A stretch of 36,538 nucleotides of DNA from contig NZ_SLXB01000030.1 in the NCBI RefSeq assembly GCF_004342845.1, forward strand, positions 1 to 36,538, given 5' to 3'. The notes beneath the pieces are model-generated. The model was not told the origin of the DNA. It saw only the letters and a program-made list of their open reading frames with translations, and searched no databases. The position numbers were made by a program, and so were the translations under genes. This stretch comes from Prevotella heparinolytica. Its GTDB lineage: Bacteria > Bacteroidota > Bacteroidia > Bacteroidales > Bacteroidaceae. This document shows positions 8,667 to 18,653 of this stretch, one piece after another. The number at the start of each line of letters is the position of its first letter. Positions within the stretch are counted from its first letter, which is position 1.

Positions 8667-10022
8667 ATGAACGTTTCATTACAAAACATTGACAAAGTAA
8701 GCGCGCTGCTTACTGTGAAGCTTGAGAAAGCCGATTATCAGGAAAAAGTGGACAAGTCTTTGAAGACATTCCGTCAGAAGGCGCAGATTCCCGGCTTCCG
8801 TAAAGGAATGGTGCCCATGAGTCTGGTTAAGAAGATGTACGGCAAGTCTGTATTGGCCGAAGAAGTGAATAAAGTGCTGTCCGAAACAGTATATAAGTAT
8901 ATACAAGACAATAAGGTTAACATATTGGGCGAGCCTCTGCCTAACGAAGACAAGCAGAAGGAGATTGATTTCGATACGATGGAAGAATTCGAATTCCTGT
9001 TCGACATCGCTCTGGCACCTGAGTTCAAAGCCGAAGCCGCCGCTAAAGACGTAGTGGACTATTACGAGATTGAAGTGACCGACGAAATGGTGGACAACCA
9101 AGTGAAGGCTTACACTCAACGTAACGGCAAGTATGACAAGGCAGACGCTTATGAAGACAACGACATGCTGAAAGGCTTGCTTGCCGAACTGGACGAGAAC
9201 GGCAACACGAAAGAAGGCGGCATTCAGGTGGAAGGCGCCGTGATGATGCCCTCGTACATGAAGAACGACGAGCAGAAAGCCATTTTCGCCGGTGCAAAGG
9301 TGAACGACGTGCTTGTGTTCAATCCCCACACAGCTTGGGATGGCAATGCAGCAGAACTTGCTTCTTTGTTGAAGATTGAGAAAGAGGCCGCAACCGAAAT
9401 GAAATCAAACTTCAGCTACCAGATTGAAGAGATTACTCGTTTCGTTCCGGGCGACCTGAATCAGGAAATTTTCGACCAAGTCTTCGGCAAAGATACGGTG
9501 AAGAGCGAAGAAGAGTTCCGCGCTAAAGTAAAAGAAGTGGTTGCCAAACAGTTTTTGGCCGACAGCGACTATAAATTCCTGATCGATGCACGCAAGATGT
9601 TGATGGAGAAAGTCGGCAAATTGGAGTTCCCCGATGCACTGCTGAAACGCATCATGCGCCTGAACAATCCTGATAAAGATGAAAAGTTCGTAGAGGACAA
9701 CTATGACAAGAGCATCGAGGAGTTGACTTGGCACTTGATAAAGGAGCAGTTGGTGAAAGCCAATGACATAAAGGTTGAGCAGGACGACATTGCCGAAATG
9801 GCCAAGGAAGCCACTCGCGCACAGTTTGCCCAATACGGTATGATGAGCGTGCCCGAAGAGATTATAGAGAACTATTCCAAGGAGATGCTGAAGAAGAAAG
9901 AAAGTGTGGAAGGTTTGGTGAACCGTGTGGTCGAAGCCAAACTGGCCGCAGCATTGAAGACTCAGGTTAAATTGAACAATAAAGCCGTCTCTGCCGAAGA
10001 ATTCAACAAGATGTTCGAATAA
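8667..10022 (+). CDS. tig: Trigger factor chaperone
   Basis: Trigger factor binds at the ribosome exit tunnel and shields nascent chains. The ribosome-binding signature GFRKGMVP occurs near residue 44 in the N-terminal domain. A middle domain in the position of the FKBP-like domain and a long helical C-terminal chaperone domain follow. The 451-residue length is typical of Bacteroidota. It precedes clpP and clpX, the order seen in many bacteria. A terminator hairpin after the gene suggests that clpPX can be transcribed independently. Confidence 0.96.
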   Translation: MNVSLQNIDKVSALLTVKLEKADYQEKVDKSLKTFRQKAQIPGFRKGMVPMSLVKKMYGKSVLAEEVNKVLSETVYKYIQDNKVNILGEPLPNEDKQKEIDFDTMEEFEFLFDIALAPEFKAEAAAKDVVDYYEIEVTDEMVDNQVKAYTQRNGKYDKADAYEDNDMLKGLLAELDENGNTKEGGIQVEGAVMMPSYMKNDEQKAIFAGAKVNDVLVFNPHTAWDGNAAELASLLKIEKEAATEMKSNFSYQIEEITRFVPGDLNQEIFDQVFGKDTVKSEEEFRAKVKEVVAKQFLADSDYKFLIDARKMLMEKVGKLEFPDALLKRIMRLNNPDKDEKFVEDNYDKSIEELTWHLIKEQLVKANDIKVEQDDIAEMAKEATRAQFAQYGMMSVPEEIIENYSKEMLKKKESVEGLVNRVVEAKLAAALKTQVKLNNKAVSAEEFNKMFE

Positions 10023-10055
10023 TATTCGATAGCCTTACGGCTATATTTTATAAAG

Positions 10056-10094
10056 AAACACAGAGTTTGACAAACTATAACTCTGTGTTTTTTT
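10056..10094 (+). terminator. Intrinsic terminator after tig
   Basis: AAACACAGAG (10056-10065) pairs with CTCTGTGTTT (10081-10090), followed by a T run to 10094. Confidence 0.85.
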
Positions 10095-10123
10095 GTGTCT
10101 CTGTGCTCTTTTTTGTTACTTTG
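10092..10123 (+). promoter_or_regulatory. Likely clpPX promoter
   Basis: TTTG at 10092-10095 and TTACTTTG at 10116-10123 resemble the -33 and -7 elements with 20 bases between. The -7 box deviates at its second base. The clpP ATG is 30 bases downstream. Confidence 0.5.
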
Positions 10124-10153
10124 CACTTTATATCAATAAAAAAACAGAAAGAA

Positions 10154-10816
10154 ATGGATGATTTTAAGAAATATGCAACTAAACACTTAGGCATGAACAG
10201 CTTGGTGTTGGACGATGTGATAAAGTCGCAAGCCGGCTATCTGAATCCTTATATCCTTGAAGAACGTCAACTTAACGTTACCCAGTTGGATGTATTCTCC
10301 CGCCTGATGATGGACCGTATCATCTTTCTCGGTACTCAAATAGACGACTATACAGCCAATACGTTGCAGGCTCAGTTGCTTTACTTGGATTCCGTGGAAC
10401 CGGGTAAAGACATCTCTATTTATATCAACTCGCCGGGCGGTTCGGTATACGCTGGCTTGGGCATTTACGATACCATGCAGTTTATCAGCAGCGATGTGGC
10501 TACCATCTGCACGGGCATGGCGGCAAGCATGGCGGCCGTATTGCTGGTGGCAGGTGCAGAGAAGAAACGTTCGGCCCTGACGCATTCGCGTGTGATGATA
10601 CATCAGCCGATGGGCGGCGCACAAGGACAAGCTTCGGATATCGAAATCACGGCGCGTGAAATCCAGAAGCTGAAGAAAGAACTTTATACTATTATCGCCG
10701 ACCATTCTCATACTCCTTTTGATAAAGTGTGGGCGGATTCTGACCGCGACTATTGGATGACCGCTCAGGAGGCCAAGGAATATGGTATGGTGGATGAAGT
10801 ATTGATAAAAAAATAA
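10154..10816 (+). CDS. clpP: ATP-dependent Clp protease proteolytic subunit
   Basis: ClpP forms the barrel-shaped serine peptidase that degrades proteins unfolded by ClpX. The active-site serine is Ser125 in GMAASMAAV and the histidine is His150 in IHQPMGG; the catalytic Asp lies further on. The start is the ATG at 10154 (MDDFKKYA). A longer open frame begins at 10067, but its first 29 codons cover the tig terminator and the promoter, so I reject it. The gene ends two bases before clpX, so the two subunits are made from one transcript. Confidence 0.96.
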   Translation: MDDFKKYATKHLGMNSLVLDDVIKSQAGYLNPYILEERQLNVTQLDVFSRLMMDRIIFLGTQIDDYTANTLQAQLLYLDSVEPGKDISIYINSPGGSVYAGLGIYDTMQFISSDVATICTGMAASMAAVLLVAGAEKKRSALTHSRVMIHQPMGGAQGQASDIEITAREIQKLKKELYTIIADHSHTPFDKVWADSDRDYWMTAQEAKEYGMVDEVLIKK

Positions 10817-10818
10817 AT

Positions 10819-12063
10819 ATGGCAGATTCAAAAAGGAATAAAAATAGATGTAGCTTCTGCGGGCGTTCGGAAGATGAAGTCGGCTTCCTCATTACGGGGT
10901 TGAACGGCTATATCTGTGACAGTTGTGCCACTCAAGCCTATGAAATCACTCAGGAGGCTTTGGGGGCAAACAAAAAAGGAGGCGCCACGAAGTTGAATCT
11001 GAAAGAACTCCCTAAACCCATAGAGATTAAGAATTTCCTCGATCAGTATGTGATAGGACAGGACGATGCCAAGCGTTTTTTGTCGGTATCAGTATACAAT
11101 CATTATAAACGCTTGTTGCAGAAAGCCGGTGGGGATGATGTGGAGATTGAGAAATCCAACATTATCATGGTGGGTAGTACCGGTACCGGAAAAACGTTGT
11201 TGGCACGTACTATTGCCAAGCTGCTGCATGTGCCTTTCACCATTGTTGATGCAACGGTGTTGACCGAGGCAGGCTACGTGGGCGAGGACATCGAAAGCAT
11301 ACTGACGCGTTTGCTGCAAGTAGCCGACTACAATGTGCCCGAAGCCGAACAGGGAATTGTATTTATCGATGAGATAGACAAGATAGCCCGCAAAGGCGAT
11401 AATCCTTCCATCACCCGTGACGTGAGCGGCGAAGGTGTGCAGCAAGGATTGTTGAAATTGCTGGAAGGCTCTGTTGTAAACGTTCCTCCTCAAGGCGGTC
11501 GTAAACATCCTGACCAGAAGATGATTCCGGTCAATACAAAGAACATCCTGTTTATTTGCGGCGGAGCTTTCGACGGTATCGAGAAGAAAATTGCCCAAAG
11601 ACTGAACACCCATGTGGTGGGATATAATGCTGTGCGCAATACTGCCGTCATAGACAAAAGCAATATGATGCAGTACATTGCTCCGCAGGACTTGAAGTCG
11701 TTTGGCTTGATACCCGAAATCATCGGTCGTCTTCCGGTATTGACTTATCTTAATCCTTTGGACCGTTCTGCATTGCGTGCCATCCTTACGGAACCCAAGA
11801 ACTCAATCGTCAAGCAGTATATAAAATTGTTCGAGATGGACAACGTGAAGCTCACTTTTGAAGATGCAGTCTTCGAATATGTAGTGGATAAGGCTGTAGA
11901 ATACAAGTTGGGTGCCCGTGGTTTACGCTCTATTGTGGAGACTATCATGATGGATGCCATGTTCGAGATTCCGTCAGATCATAAAGAAAGCTTTGTTGTG
12001 ACGTTGGATTACGCCAAGCATCAGTTGGAAAAGTCGAATATTGCGAAACTTCAAAGTGCTTAA
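10819..12063 (+). CDS. clpX: ATP-dependent Clp protease ATPase subunit
   Basis: ClpX is the AAA+ unfoldase that feeds substrates to ClpP. The N-terminal zinc-binding domain has Cys11, Cys14, Cys33 and Cys36. Walker A GSTGTGKT is at residues 119-126, Walker B is VFIDEIDK, and the pore loop GYVGED and the C-terminal ClpB-D2-like domain follow. The 414-residue length is usual. It is spaced two bases from clpP. Confidence 0.97.
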   Translation: MADSKRNKNRCSFCGRSEDEVGFLITGLNGYICDSCATQAYEITQEALGANKKGGATKLNLKELPKPIEIKNFLDQYVIGQDDAKRFLSVSVYNHYKRLLQKAGGDDVEIEKSNIIMVGSTGTGKTLLARTIAKLLHVPFTIVDATVLTEAGYVGEDIESILTRLLQVADYNVPEAEQGIVFIDEIDKIARKGDNPSITRDVSGEGVQQGLLKLLEGSVVNVPPQGGRKHPDQKMIPVNTKNILFICGGAFDGIEKKIAQRLNTHVVGYNAVRNTAVIDKSNMMQYIAPQDLKSFGLIPEIIGRLPVLTYLNPLDRSALRAILTEPKNSIVKQYIKLFEMDNVKLTFEDAVFEYVVDKAVEYKLGARGLRSIVETIMMDAMFEIPSDHKESFVVTLDYAKHQLEKSNIAKLQSA

Positions 12064-12153
12064 AATCAGAAAGTAATGCGAGAAGCGACAAGCTTTTATC
12101 TTTTTATGGAAAAATATTCGGCGGATTATGCTTGAAATTTAAGAAGTTGTTTT

Positions 12154-12191
12154 TAACTTTGTTAGGATTCTTCGTGTAGAAGTACACGAAG
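12154..12191 (+). promoter_or_regulatory. recQ promoter and leader hairpin
   Basis: TAACTTTG (12154-12161) is a -7 box. The leader then forms a hairpin, CTTCGTGTA (12170-12178) against TACACGAAG (12183-12191), with a four-base loop and no T run, so it is not a terminator. It might protect the 5' end of the message. Confidence 0.55.
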
Positions 12192-12231
12192 TCTGCTTAG
12201 AAGTAACCCAATAACAACAACCTAATGAATC

Positions 12232-14415
12232 ATGGCAGGGAAGAAGACTAATTTGACAGACCAGCTGAAGAAATACTTCGGATTCGACGCATTTAAAGGA
12301 AATCAGGAAGCAATAATGGAGAATCTGTTGGCAGGCAACGACACTTTTGTGCTGATGCCTACCGGTGGAGGAAAATCTTTGTGCTACCAGCTGCCCTCCT
12401 TATTAATGGAAGGCACGGCCATCGTGATTTCTCCTTTGATAGCTCTGATGAAAAATCAGGTCGATGCGATGCGTAATTTCAGTGAAGAAGACGGAGTGGC
12501 TCATTTTATCAACTCTTCCCTTAATAAAAGTGCGATAGATCAAGTCAAGGCAGACATTCTCGGCGGTAAGACAAAACTGTTGTATGTGGCTCCGGAGTCT
12601 CTGACGAAAGAAGAGAATGTGGAGTTCTTGAAGACGGTAAAGATATCGTTCTATGCCGTAGACGAAGCCCACTGTATTTCCGAGTGGGGACATGATTTCC
12701 GTCCTGAATATCGCCGTATCCGTCCTATCATCAATGAAATAGGAAAAGCTCCGCTGATTGCACTGACTGCGACGGCCACACCTAAAGTGCAGCACGATAT
12801 TCAGAAGAACCTGGGTATGGTGGAAGCGCAAGTGTTCAAGTCGTCCTTCAATCGTCCGAACCTCTATTATGAGGTGCGTTCTAAGACGGCAAACGTAGAT
12901 AAGGATATCATCAAGTTCATCAAGAACAATCCCGAAAAGTCCGGCATCATTTATTGTCTGAGCCGGAAGAAGGTGGAGGAACTTGCTGAAATTTTACAGG
13001 CGAACGGAATCAATGCCCGTGCCTATCATGCCGGAATGGACTCTGCCACGCGAACACAGAATCAAGATGACTTCTTGATGGAGAAGACCGATGTGATTGT
13101 GGCTACCATCGCCTTTGGCATGGGAATCGATAAGCCTGATGTGCGTTATGTCATCCATTACGATATCCCCAAGAGCCTGGAAGGATATTATCAGGAGACG
13201 GGACGTGCCGGAAGAGATGGAGGAGAAGGACAGTGTATTACTTTTTATACCAATAAGGATTTGCAGAAACTCGAAAAGTTTATGCAAGGGAAGCCTGTTG
13301 CAGAGCAGGAAATAGGCAGGCAGCTTCTGCTGGAAACGGCTGCGTATGCCGAATCTTCCGTATGTCGCCGGAAGGCATTGCTTCATTATTTCGGTGAAGA
13401 ATATACGGAGGATAATTGTGGTAATTGTGACAACTGTTTAAACCCGAAAAAACAAGTGGAAGCCCAAGAATTATTATGTACCGTGATTGAAACGGTTCTC
13501 TCGGTAAAAGAAAATTTTAAAGCGGACTATATTATAGATGTTATACAAGGCAGGGAAACGTCGGAGGTGCAGGCTCATCTGCACGAGGAACTCGAAGTGT
13601 TCGGCTCCGGTATGGGCGAAGAGGATAAAACGTGGAATGCTGTAATTCGCCAAGCTCTCATTGCTGGTTATTTAAGTAAAGATGTTGAAAACTACGGCTT
13701 GCTGAAAGTGACGGAGGATGGTAGGAAATTCCTCAAACATCCCAAGTCGTTCAAGATTGTGGAAGACAATGATTTTGAAGAGGCTGAGGAAGAAGCACCT
13801 GCACGCGGAGGGGGCACGTGTGCCGTAGACCCTACATTGTATTCCATGCTGAAAGACCTGCGCAAGAAACTGTCCAAGAAGTTGGAAGTGCCGCCTTATG
13901 TCATCTTCCAAGACCCCTCTTTGGAGGCAATGGCTACGATCTACCCGGTGACATTGGATGAATTGCAAAACATTCCCGGTGTGGGAGCCGGCAAGGCCAA
14001 ACGCTACGGCGAAGAGTTCTGCAAACTGATAAAACGTCATTGCGAAGAAAATGAGATAGAACGTCCGGAAGACTTGCGCGTGCGTACCGTAGCCAATAAG
14101 TCGAAAATGAAAGTGGCCATTATTCAGGCCATCGACCGCAAAGTAGCATTGGATGATATTGCCATGTCGAAGGGCATTGAATTTGAGGAACTGCTGGATG
14201 AAATAGAGGCGATTGTTTATTCGGGGACCAAACTGAACATCGACTACTTTTTGGAGGACATCATGGACGAAGATCACATGCTTGATATCTATGATTACTT
14301 CAAGGAGTCTACTACCGACAAGATTGATGACGCCTTGGATGAATTGGGCGATGACTTTACGGAAGAAGAAGTTCGTCTGGTGCGTATCAAGTTTATTTCA
14401 GAGATGGCGAACTGA
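12232..14415 (+). CDS. recQ: RecQ-family DNA helicase
   Basis: RecQ is a 3'-5' DNA helicase of recombination and replication-fork repair. Residues 44-49 form Walker A (TGGGKS), and DEAH is at 144-147 followed by the RecQ-specific aromatic loop CISEWGHDFRPEYR. Motif VI QETGRAGRDG follows. A zinc-binding RQC region has four Cys (SSVCRRK and NCGNCDNC), and an HRDC domain lies around the IPGVGAGKAKRYG segment. At 727 residues it is longer than the E. coli enzyme (about 610). The extra C-terminal 100 residues look like the helical HTH extension seen in Bacteroidota. Confidence 0.93.
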   Translation: MAGKKTNLTDQLKKYFGFDAFKGNQEAIMENLLAGNDTFVLMPTGGGKSLCYQLPSLLMEGTAIVISPLIALMKNQVDAMRNFSEEDGVAHFINSSLNKSAIDQVKADILGGKTKLLYVAPESLTKEENVEFLKTVKISFYAVDEAHCISEWGHDFRPEYRRIRPIINEIGKAPLIALTATATPKVQHDIQKNLGMVEAQVFKSSFNRPNLYYEVRSKTANVDKDIIKFIKNNPEKSGIIYCLSRKKVEELAEILQANGINARAYHAGMDSATRTQNQDDFLMEKTDVIVATIAFGMGIDKPDVRYVIHYDIPKSLEGYYQETGRAGRDGGEGQCITFYTNKDLQKLEKFMQGKPVAEQEIGRQLLLETAAYAESSVCRRKALLHYFGEEYTEDNCGNCDNCLNPKKQVEAQELLCTVIETVLSVKENFKADYIIDVIQGRETSEVQAHLHEELEVFGSGMGEEDKTWNAVIRQALIAGYLSKDVENYGLLKVTEDGRKFLKHPKSFKIVEDNDFEEAEEEAPARGGGTCAVDPTLYSMLKDLRKKLSKKLEVPPYVIFQDPSLEAMATIYPVTLDELQNIPGVGAGKAKRYGEEFCKLIKRHCEENEIERPEDLRVRTVANKSKMKVAIIQAIDRKVALDDIAMSKGIEFEELLDEIEAIVYSGTKLNIDYFLEDIMDEDHMLDIYDYFKESTTDKIDDALDELGDDFTEEEVRLVRIKFISEMAN

Positions 14416-14438
14416 TTGTTTTTGTTGGTCGGAGAAAG

Positions 14439-14503
14439 AAAATTTATTGCGTGCAGATATACGGAATGGAATAAAAACCGTATATTTGCACGCAATAAAT
14501 TTT
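14439..14503. repeat. 26-bp inverted repeat embracing the guaB promoter
   Basis: The left arm (14439-14464) and right arm (14478-14503) are complementary except for one G-T pair, with a 13-base A-rich spacer. The right arm contains the guaB -7 box TATATTTG at 14481-14488. It lies between the recQ stop and guaB and could be a DNA operator, or a terminator of recQ. Confidence 0.9.
14481..14488 (+). promoter_or_regulatory. -7 box of guaB
   Basis: TATATTTG matches TAnnTTTG and lies 29 bases before the guaB ATG, inside the right arm of the inverted repeat. There is no TTTG at the usual -33 distance. Confidence 0.65.
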
Positions 14504-14505
14504 AA

Positions 14506-15993
<1,488 letters not shown>

Positions 15994-16049
15994 GACGGGC
16001 TGAGATATATGAAGGTGTGTTTCTTAAGTTCTAAATATTAAGAGAGCAT

Positions 16050-16118
16050 ATCATAAAAAATCGAACAGATTTCCGAGAGGTCTGCTTAACCTTGGGAGTC
16101 TGTTCGATTTTTTATGAT
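16050..16118. terminator. Very long-stem bidirectional terminator after guaB
   Basis: A 21-base arm at 16050-16070 pairs with 16098-16118, with only one wobble. Six A on the left and six T on the right lie within the stem. The 27-base loop holds no gene. Confidence 0.85.
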
Positions 16119-16146
16119 CCTAATGTGAAAACTCAAGGTTATCATA

Positions 16147-16154
16147 TATCTTTG
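16147..16154 (+). promoter_or_regulatory. -7 box of the acetyltransferase gene
   Basis: TATCTTTG matches the consensus and lies 28 bases before the ATG at 16183. Confidence 0.6.
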
Positions 16155-16182
16155 TTTGATAATATGCAAATGAAGGGTTTTT

Positions 16183-16752
16183 ATGAATGAGGTAGAAAAA
16201 ATGCGTAGTTCCCGGTTGGCGGACATGTCTGCTCCGGAGATTCAGGTGAAGTTTGAGCATGCCAAGAGATTGTTGGCAAGGATGCGTATGATGAGTATTT
16301 ATGATGATGCCTATCGAGATGTGTTAGAAGAACTGGTGCCGGGTATTCCTGCTACTTCTCTTATCTGTCCACCGTTTCATTGCGATCATGGAGACGGGAT
16401 TCGCTTGGGGGAGCATGTCTTCATCAATGCCAATTGTACCTTTCTGGACGGAGGGTATATCACGATAGGAACTCATACGTTGGTAGGTCCTTGTGTGCAA
16501 ATATACACTCCTCATCATCCAATGGATTACATGGAGCGTCGTATGGAAAAAGAGTATGCTTATCCGGTGACGATAGGCGAAGACTGCTGGATTGGTGGTG
16601 GTGCCATTTTGTGTCCGGGTGTGACGATTGGCGATCGTTGTATTATCGGTGCCGGTAGTGTGGTGGTGAAAGATATACCATCTGACAGTGTTGCTGTTGG
16701 TAATCCTGCCAAAGTTATTCGGACAAACCAAGCGTCAAAGAGAGTTCGCTAA
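16183..16752 (+). CDS. Maltose/galactoside-type sugar O-acetyltransferase
   Basis: The 189-residue protein belongs to the left-handed beta-helix acetyltransferases of the Maa/LacA/NodL group, which move an acetyl group from acetyl-CoA to a sugar hydroxyl. An N-terminal helical domain (residues 1-60, the Mac domain) precedes hexapeptide repeats such as ITIGTH, VTIGED and VTIGDR. The candidate catalytic His lies in the YTPHHP motif, and the C-terminal VAVGNPAKVIR segment is diagnostic. The acceptor sugar cannot be read from sequence. The gene stands alone with its own promoter and is the last host protein gene before the tRNAs. Confidence 0.9.
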   Translation: MNEVEKMRSSRLADMSAPEIQVKFEHAKRLLARMRMMSIYDDAYRDVLEELVPGIPATSLICPPFHCDHGDGIRLGEHVFINANCTFLDGGYITIGTHTLVGPCVQIYTPHHPMDYMERRMEKEYAYPVTIGEDCWIGGGAILCPGVTIGDRCIIGAGSVVVKDIPSDSVAVGNPAKVIRTNQASKRVR

Positions 16753-16816
16753 CTGCTTGAAAAACAGAATGAGTGAGAATATGTGAAAAAAAAGTTTCAA
16801 AATAGAGCGCAAAAGT

Positions 16817-16847
16817 TTTGGTAGTGTCAAAATAAGCTGTACCTTTG
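16817..16847 (+). promoter_or_regulatory. Promoter of the tRNA-Val pair
   Basis: TTTG at 16817-16820 and TACCTTTG at 16840-16847 are spaced 19 bases apart, matching the -33/-7 arrangement. The first tRNA begins 25 bases after the box. Confidence 0.75.
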
Positions 16848-16872
16848 CAACGCTTTTGAAACGAAAGTGTAC

Positions 16873-16947
16873 GGGCGTTTAGCTCAGCTGGTTCAGAGCA
16901 TCTGCCTTACAAGCAGAGGGTCGGCGGTTCGAATCCGTCAACGCCCA
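16873..16947 (+). tRNA. tRNA-Val (anticodon TAC), copy 1
   Basis: The cloverleaf is complete: acceptor GGGCGTT with AACGCCC, anticodon stem TCTGC/GCAGA with loop CTTACAA, and T loop TTCGAAT. The anticodon TAC reads valine codons. CCA is not encoded. It is identical to copy 2, 28 bases downstream. Confidence 0.97.
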
Positions 16948-16975
16948 CAAAAATACAACACTTTCGTTTGCAGAA

Positions 16976-17050
16976 GGGCGTTTAGCTCAGCTGGTTCAGA
17001 GCATCTGCCTTACAAGCAGAGGGTCGGCGGTTCGAATCCGTCAACGCCCA
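16976..17050 (+). tRNA. tRNA-Val (anticodon TAC), copy 2, at the prophage edge
   Basis: All 75 bases are identical to copy 1. It is the last host-type feature before the integrase and so the likely integration target; the sequence changes character right after it. The second attachment half-site must lie beyond the right end of the window. Confidence 0.97.
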
Positions 17051-17081
17051 CGAAACCCAAAAGGTTGAAAATCTACAGTTT

Positions 17082-17128
17082 ATATTAGTTGCGAGCTGGT
17101 GCGATTGCGTACCGGCTCGTTTGTGTTT
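17082..17128 (+). terminator. Hairpin after the tRNA pair, starting with a repeated 15-mer
   Basis: ATATTAGTTGCGAGC (17082-17096) leads into a stem, GAGCTGGTGCG (17093-17103) against CGTACCGGCTC (17108-17118), fully paired with two wobbles and followed by GTTTGTGTTT. It probably ends the tRNA transcript. The same 15-mer recurs at 18541, again starting a hairpin. Confidence 0.6.
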
Positions 17129-17140
17129 ATAGGATAACGG

Positions 17141-17180
17141 CTTATTTGACCCAGTTTTACATCAAATAAGAGGCTTTTTT
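17141..17180 (+). terminator. Intrinsic terminator before the integrase
   Basis: CTTATTTGA (17141-17149) pairs with TCAAATAAG (17162-17170), followed by AGGC and six T. It would shield the integrase gene from tRNA transcription. Confidence 0.75.
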
Positions 17181-17200
17181 CTTATAACTATCTTATAACT
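17181..17200. repeat. Two 9-bp direct repeats 11 bases apart upstream of the integrase
   Basis: CTTATAACT occurs at 17181-17189 and 17192-17200, one helical turn apart, within 70 bases of the integrase start. The position and spacing suggest a protein-binding site, perhaps an integrase arm site or a repressor site. Confidence 0.5.
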
Positions 17201-17250
17201 TTTGCCACTTAACGCATCGCATACATTTTTTACTATTAAATAATTAATGT

Positions 17251-18501
17251 ATGGCAACATTTAAAGCGGTAGTCTTCACCGGAGGAAAACACCTAAAGCA
17301 AGACGGAACAACCAATATAAAGATACGTATATATCATAACGGAGTATCACAATATATCCCTACTGAATACTACGTAAAGCCTGAATTAATGGGCAATGAC
17401 GGTAATGTAATATCTTCCTCGGAGGATGGTGAGGCATTGAATTATGAGCTGACAGAGCTTATACAAAAATACAGAGGAGCATATATAAAGCTCGGAATGT
17501 CGAGAACTTCCAAGATGAGCTGTGCAGAGTTAAAAGAAGAAGTTGTAAAATCTGCTAATCCTGAATCAGAAACCATTGATTTTGTGGCGTTTTCAAGAGA
17601 AGTGATATCAAAAACGGTTAAAAGAAAAACCGCCGTTTGGTATGAATCGTCCCTCAATGCTTTTATCCGGTTTTATGGTTCTGACAGAATAGACGTAAAA
17701 GATGTGCGTGCCAAGAAATTGGAGGACTGGATGACATATTTAGCAAGCAGCAAAGTAAACGGTTCAGAGAAATTAATGGAGCCGGGCACAATCAATAACT
17801 ATATGCGTGGTATCCGGGCCTTGTATAACAGAGCAAGGAGGTTTTATAACAATGAAGACTTTGATATAATAAAGATTCCCGGAAATCCATTCAGCAGAGT
17901 GCATATTCCAGACTATCAACGTAAAAGGAAAACACTAAAAATAGAAGATGTAGTACGTATAAGCCGATCGCATTTCGACAGAGAGCGCACAAATATAGCA
18001 AAAGACGTTTTTATGATACAATTTTATTTGATGGGCATAAATCTGAACGATTTATTTAATATAAAATATGAAAGTTACGGTAGAGTTGAGTATGAGCGGG
18101 CAAAAGTATCTACAATAAAGGGTAATGCCAAATTGAGACTTTCCATCCGTATTGAACCGGAGTGCCGGGAGCTTATAAGTAAATATAGTAACGGTACATT
18201 ATTATCATCCATTCGTGATAGGTACTCGAACTATGATAACTTCCTTAAGGCAATGAATAAAGAGTTGAAGGTGGTTTCCTCTGAGTTAAATCTCGGTGTT
18301 CCATTGTCCACCAATTGGGCGCGTCATAGTTGGGCGAGTATTGCGCGAAATAAGGCGGGTATAAGTAAGGCTGATATAGATTTTTGTCTTGGCCACGTTA
18401 GCAACGAGTATAAGATGGCAGATATATACATCGAAACCGACTACTCTATTTGTGACCGTGCGAATAGGGCTGTTTTAGATTTAATGAAAAAAATATCATG
18501 A
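17251..18501 (+). CDS. int: Tyrosine recombinase / phage integrase
   Basis: The 416-residue protein has the three-part layout of Bacteroidota integrases: an arm-binding N-terminal domain (about 1-95), a SAM-like core-binding domain (about 100-210) and a catalytic domain. In the catalytic domain Arg358-His359 sit in NWARHSW, Gly381-His382 in LGHVS, and the nucleophile is probably Tyr393 in DIYIE. The first catalytic arginine is not evident: the expected position reads MGINLNDL (residues 261-268). A comparable substitution is known in IntDOT of CTnDOT. It lies next to a tRNA gene and reads away from it, as usual for tRNA-targeting elements. Confidence 0.93.
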   Translation: MATFKAVVFTGGKHLKQDGTTNIKIRIYHNGVSQYIPTEYYVKPELMGNDGNVISSSEDGEALNYELTELIQKYRGAYIKLGMSRTSKMSCAELKEEVVKSANPESETIDFVAFSREVISKTVKRKTAVWYESSLNAFIRFYGSDRIDVKDVRAKKLEDWMTYLASSKVNGSEKLMEPGTINNYMRGIRALYNRARRFYNNEDFDIIKIPGNPFSRVHIPDYQRKRKTLKIEDVVRISRSHFDRERTNIAKDVFMIQFYLMGINLNDLFNIKYESYGRVEYERAKVSTIKGNAKLRLSIRIEPECRELISKYSNGTLLSSIRDRYSNYDNFLKAMNKELKVVSSELNLGVPLSTNWARHSWASIARNKAGISKADIDFCLGHVSNEYKMADIYIETDYSICDRANRAVLDLMKKIS

Positions 18502-18505
18502 AAAA

Positions 18506-18536
18506 TTTGCAGATATAAAAAGTAGCTGTATATTTG
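18506..18536 (+). promoter_or_regulatory. Promoter of the prophage early operon
   Basis: TTTG (18506-18509) and TATATTTG (18529-18536), 19 bases apart, form a near-ideal promoter right after the integrase stop. Transcription would start near 18541, at the repeated 15-mer, and run into the clamp and PRTRC genes. Confidence 0.8.
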
Positions 18537-18540
18537 CAGC

Positions 18541-18590
18541 ATATTAGTTGCGAGCCTGATAGGGATTTTATCCTTGTCAGGCTTTTTGTG
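18541..18590 (+). terminator. Hairpin leader/attenuator of the early operon
   Basis: The transcript would begin with ATATTAGTTGCGAGC. AGCCTGATAGGGA (18553-18565) then pairs with TCCTTGTCAGGCT (18571-18583), followed by TTTTGTG. It is a terminator-like hairpin between promoter and first gene, so read-through may be regulated. It could also release a short RNA of about 45 bases. Confidence 0.65.
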
Positions 18591-18653
18591 TATATATTCT
18601 ATTTCTGAAATCTAACTGTAAATCAATGCCTTGCGCCTAAAAAAGACGCGAGT

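Noticed and set aside
16867..17088. 73-codon open frame covering the tRNA genes
   Set aside because: It is the translation of two tRNA genes and repeats itself for that reason.
17082..18555. A mini mobile element made of the integrase between two 15-bp direct repeats
   Set aside because: The integrase is the normal left-end gene of a much larger prophage, and the repeats also start functional-looking hairpins. A two-repeat mini element would not explain the phage genes to the right.
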